Assembly (NCBI GenBank): GCA_903950295.1
Contig: CAJBAP010000020.1
Location: forward strand, 1 to 6,008
Direction: 5' to 3'
Source: an uncultured Rhodocyclaceae bacterium
Lineage (GTDB): Bacteria > Pseudomonadota > Gammaproteobacteria > Burkholderiales > Rhodocyclaceae
DNA length: 6,008 nucleotides
Shown here: in pieces, positions 4,672 through 6,008 of the stretch
Numbering within the stretch: the stretch's first letter is position 1
How the letters are laid out: each line of letters starts with the position of its first letter
Position numbers and translations under genes: made by a program
The notes under the pieces: model-generated
What the model saw: the letters and a program-made list of their open reading frames with translations, nothing else
Told to the model about the DNA's origin: nothing
Databases searched by the model: none

Positions 4672-6008
4672 ATGTCCATCGACATGAGCCAGTTCTACCA
4701 GGTCTTTTTTGAAGAGACCGGGGAGCATTTGGCCAGTATGGAAAACCTGCTGCTCACCTTGGACATCAATGATCCCGATGCCGAGCAGCTCAATGCAATC
4801 TTTCGTGCGGCACACTCGATCAAGGGCTCGAGCGGCACTTTCGGTTTTACCGATCTGGCCGACGTCACCCATATTCTCGAAAACCTGCTCGACCGCATCC
4901 GCAAGGGTGAGCTCCGGCTGCGCGAGGACATGATCGACGCCTTCCTCGATGCCGGCGATGTCCTCAAGGGCCTGCTGGCTGCACACAAGGGCGAAGGTGA
5001 GGCCGATACCGCGATGTCCGAGGCGATCTGTCAGCGACTGCGCCTGCTCACCGAAGATGGCGATGCGCCGGCGGCGGGCACTGCAGAAGTCGGTGCTGGC
5101 GAGACGGCAGCATTGCCGGTTGCCGCCATTGCCGAAACGGGTCTCGACCTCTTCTTCGTGCTTGATGGCGATGCCGATGCGACCGAAAAGGCGCTGGATA
5201 ACCTCATCGCCGAACTGGCCGAACAGGGGGGCGTGCAAGCGGTTCGCATTGCCGGGCGTGCGGCGACGGCCGAACACCCGTGGCACCTGCAAGTGATCGG
5301 TAACCCTGATGCCGAAACCCTGCGTGGCCTGCTCGAATTCGTCGCACGCAACGACAGCATCCGCATTGCACCGCTGGGTGAATCCGCCGCCGTCGCACTC
5401 GGCGATTCTCCCGATGGGTCTTACGGTTTCTTTGGCGATGAGCCAACCGCTGCCGCTCCGGCGGAGGATGATGCCTACGGCTTTTTCGAACCTTTACCAG
5501 AAGCAGTGGCGGTGCCTGAAGCAGCGGCAGATGATGCCTATGGCTTTTTTGAACCCCTGCCCGCAGTGCCCGCTACCGAGGCTCCGGCCGAAGCTGGAGC
5601 GCTGGCCGATTCGCCCGATGGCGCCTATGGTTTTCTGGTCAAGACCTTGCCAGCTGCTGAGGCTGGGCGATCCACGCCTTCCCCGGTGCTTGAAAAGCCT
5701 GCCGAAAAGTCGGCTGCCGAGCCGGAGCCGAAGCGCGCCGCACCTGCCGCCGCCACCAAGCCTGCCGCAGTGGGCGAAACCACCATCCGCGTCGGCGTCG
5801 ACAAGGTCGACCAGCTCATCAATCTCGTCGGCGAACTCGTCATCACCCAAGCCATGCTCGCGCAGTCAGCCTCACAGGTCGACCCGGTCGAATTCGAGCG
5901 CCTCCACAACGGCCTGATCCAGCTCGAACGCAACACCCGCGACATGCAGGAATCCGTCATGTCGATCCGCATGATGCCGATCTCGGTGGTGTTCTCGCGC
6001 TTCCCGCG
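4672..6008 (+). CDS. cheA: Chemotaxis histidine kinase CheA (5' part)
   Basis: CheA autophosphorylates under receptor control and passes phosphate to CheY and CheB. The frame stays open for 445 codons to the window edge, so the C-terminal part is outside. P1 (about 1-130) holds IFRAAHSIKGSSGTFGF at 43-59, with phosphoacceptor H48 at the E. coli number. Residues about 156-240 look like a P2 CheY-docking domain: predicted strands LDLFFVLD, VQAVRIAG, WHLQVIG and SIRIAPL alternate with two helices, and LLEFVARNDSIRI resembles the E. coli P2 end. A linker (about 241-368), rich in Ala, Pro and Glu, carries four YGF[FL] motifs. The P3 dimerisation domain starts near 370 (TTIRVGVDKVDQLINLVGEL) and runs to MSIRMMPISVVFSRFPR at the edge. 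P4 and P5 are not visible. No frameshift was seen. Confidence 0.95.
   Translation, partial: MSIDMSQFYQVFFEETGEHLASMENLLLTLDINDPDAEQLNAIFRAAHSIKGSSGTFGFTDLADVTHILENLLDRIRKGELRLREDMIDAFLDAGDVLKGLLAAHKGEGEADTAMSEAICQRLRLLTEDGDAPAAGTAEVGAGETAALPVAAIAETGLDLFFVLDGDADATEKALDNLIAELAEQGGVQAVRIAGRAATAEHPWHLQVIGNPDAETLRGLLEFVARNDSIRIAPLGESAAVALGDSPDGSYGFFGDEPTAAAPAEDDAYGFFEPLPEAVAVPEAAADDAYGFFEPLPAVPATEAPAEAGALADSPDGAYGFLVKTLPAAEAGRSTPSPVLEKPAEKSAAEPEPKRAAPAAATKPAAVGETTIRVGVDKVDQLINLVGELVITQAMLAQSASQVDPVEFERLHNGLIQLERNTRDMQESVMSIRMMPISVVFSRFP
5404..5640 (+). repeat. Four YGF[FL] motif repeats in the CheA linker
   Basis: The CheA linker repeats an acidic-aromatic motif four times: DSPDGSYGFFG at residues 245-255, DDAYGFFEPLPE at 266-277, DDAYGFFEPLPA at 287-298, and DSPDGAYGFLV at 313-323. 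The tyrosines are Y251, Y269, Y290 and Y319, spaced 18, 21 and 29 residues. The outer pair share DSPDG and the inner pair share DDAYGFFEPLP. The inner two are also alike in DNA: 26 bases at 5467 and 5530 differ at only two positions, both synonymous, which suggests duplication of a 63-base (21-codon) unit. The intervening Ala/Pro/Glu sequence looks disordered. I do not know what the motifs bind. Confidence 0.8.

Overview
The window is a flagellar and chemotaxis locus with every gene on the + strand. In order it holds flhD, flhC, a terminator, motA, motB, an atypical chemoreceptor gene, cheY, and the 5' part of cheA, which runs off the right edge. The sequence is GC-rich. The FlhDC master regulator and the order flhDC-motAB-che point to a proteobacterium of the enteric/betaproteobacterial type. 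The diverged but collinear FlhD and FlhC, and a receptor gene between motB and cheY, fit a betaproteobacterium best. A Rhodocyclales-like member is my guess from memory, not something the sequence proves.

Positions 1-899 encode FlhD and FlhC, which together form the transcription activator of flagellar genes. FlhC keeps four zinc-ligand cysteines at the same residue numbers as the E. coli protein. A hairpin followed by T-tracts (932-972) then separates this pair from the motor and chemotaxis genes. Positions 1072-2974 encode the MotA/MotB stator, with the proton-channel aspartate (MotB D32) and the torque-associated MotA residues R89 and E97 in place.

Positions 3039-4247 encode a 402-residue chemoreceptor that is the most unusual gene here. 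It has two N-terminal membrane helices with almost no periplasmic loop, no recognisable HAMP domain, and a canonical receptor hairpin tip. After the tip comes a helix carrying the sequence QFQDMVSQ, which resembles the DxxxQ active-site motif of the CheY-P phosphatase CheZ. The protein ends in TQGDIELF, which resembles CheY-binding peptides of FliM and CheZ. The gene lies 16 bases upstream of cheY. A receptor with a CheZ-like CheY-binding or dephosphorylating function is a testable hypothesis.

CheY (4264-4629) has a full set of receiver residues but Trp in place of the E. coli Tyr106. CheA (from 4672) shows P1 with phosphoacceptor H48, a P2-like domain, a long Ala/Pro-rich linker with four spaced YGF[FL] motifs, and the start of the P3 dimerisation domain. 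The kinase (P4) and CheW-like (P5) domains lie beyond the window. Together the genes run from master regulation through motor power to signal transduction. No mobile elements, RNA genes or CRISPR arrays were seen, and no gene-free stretch exceeds about 170 bases.
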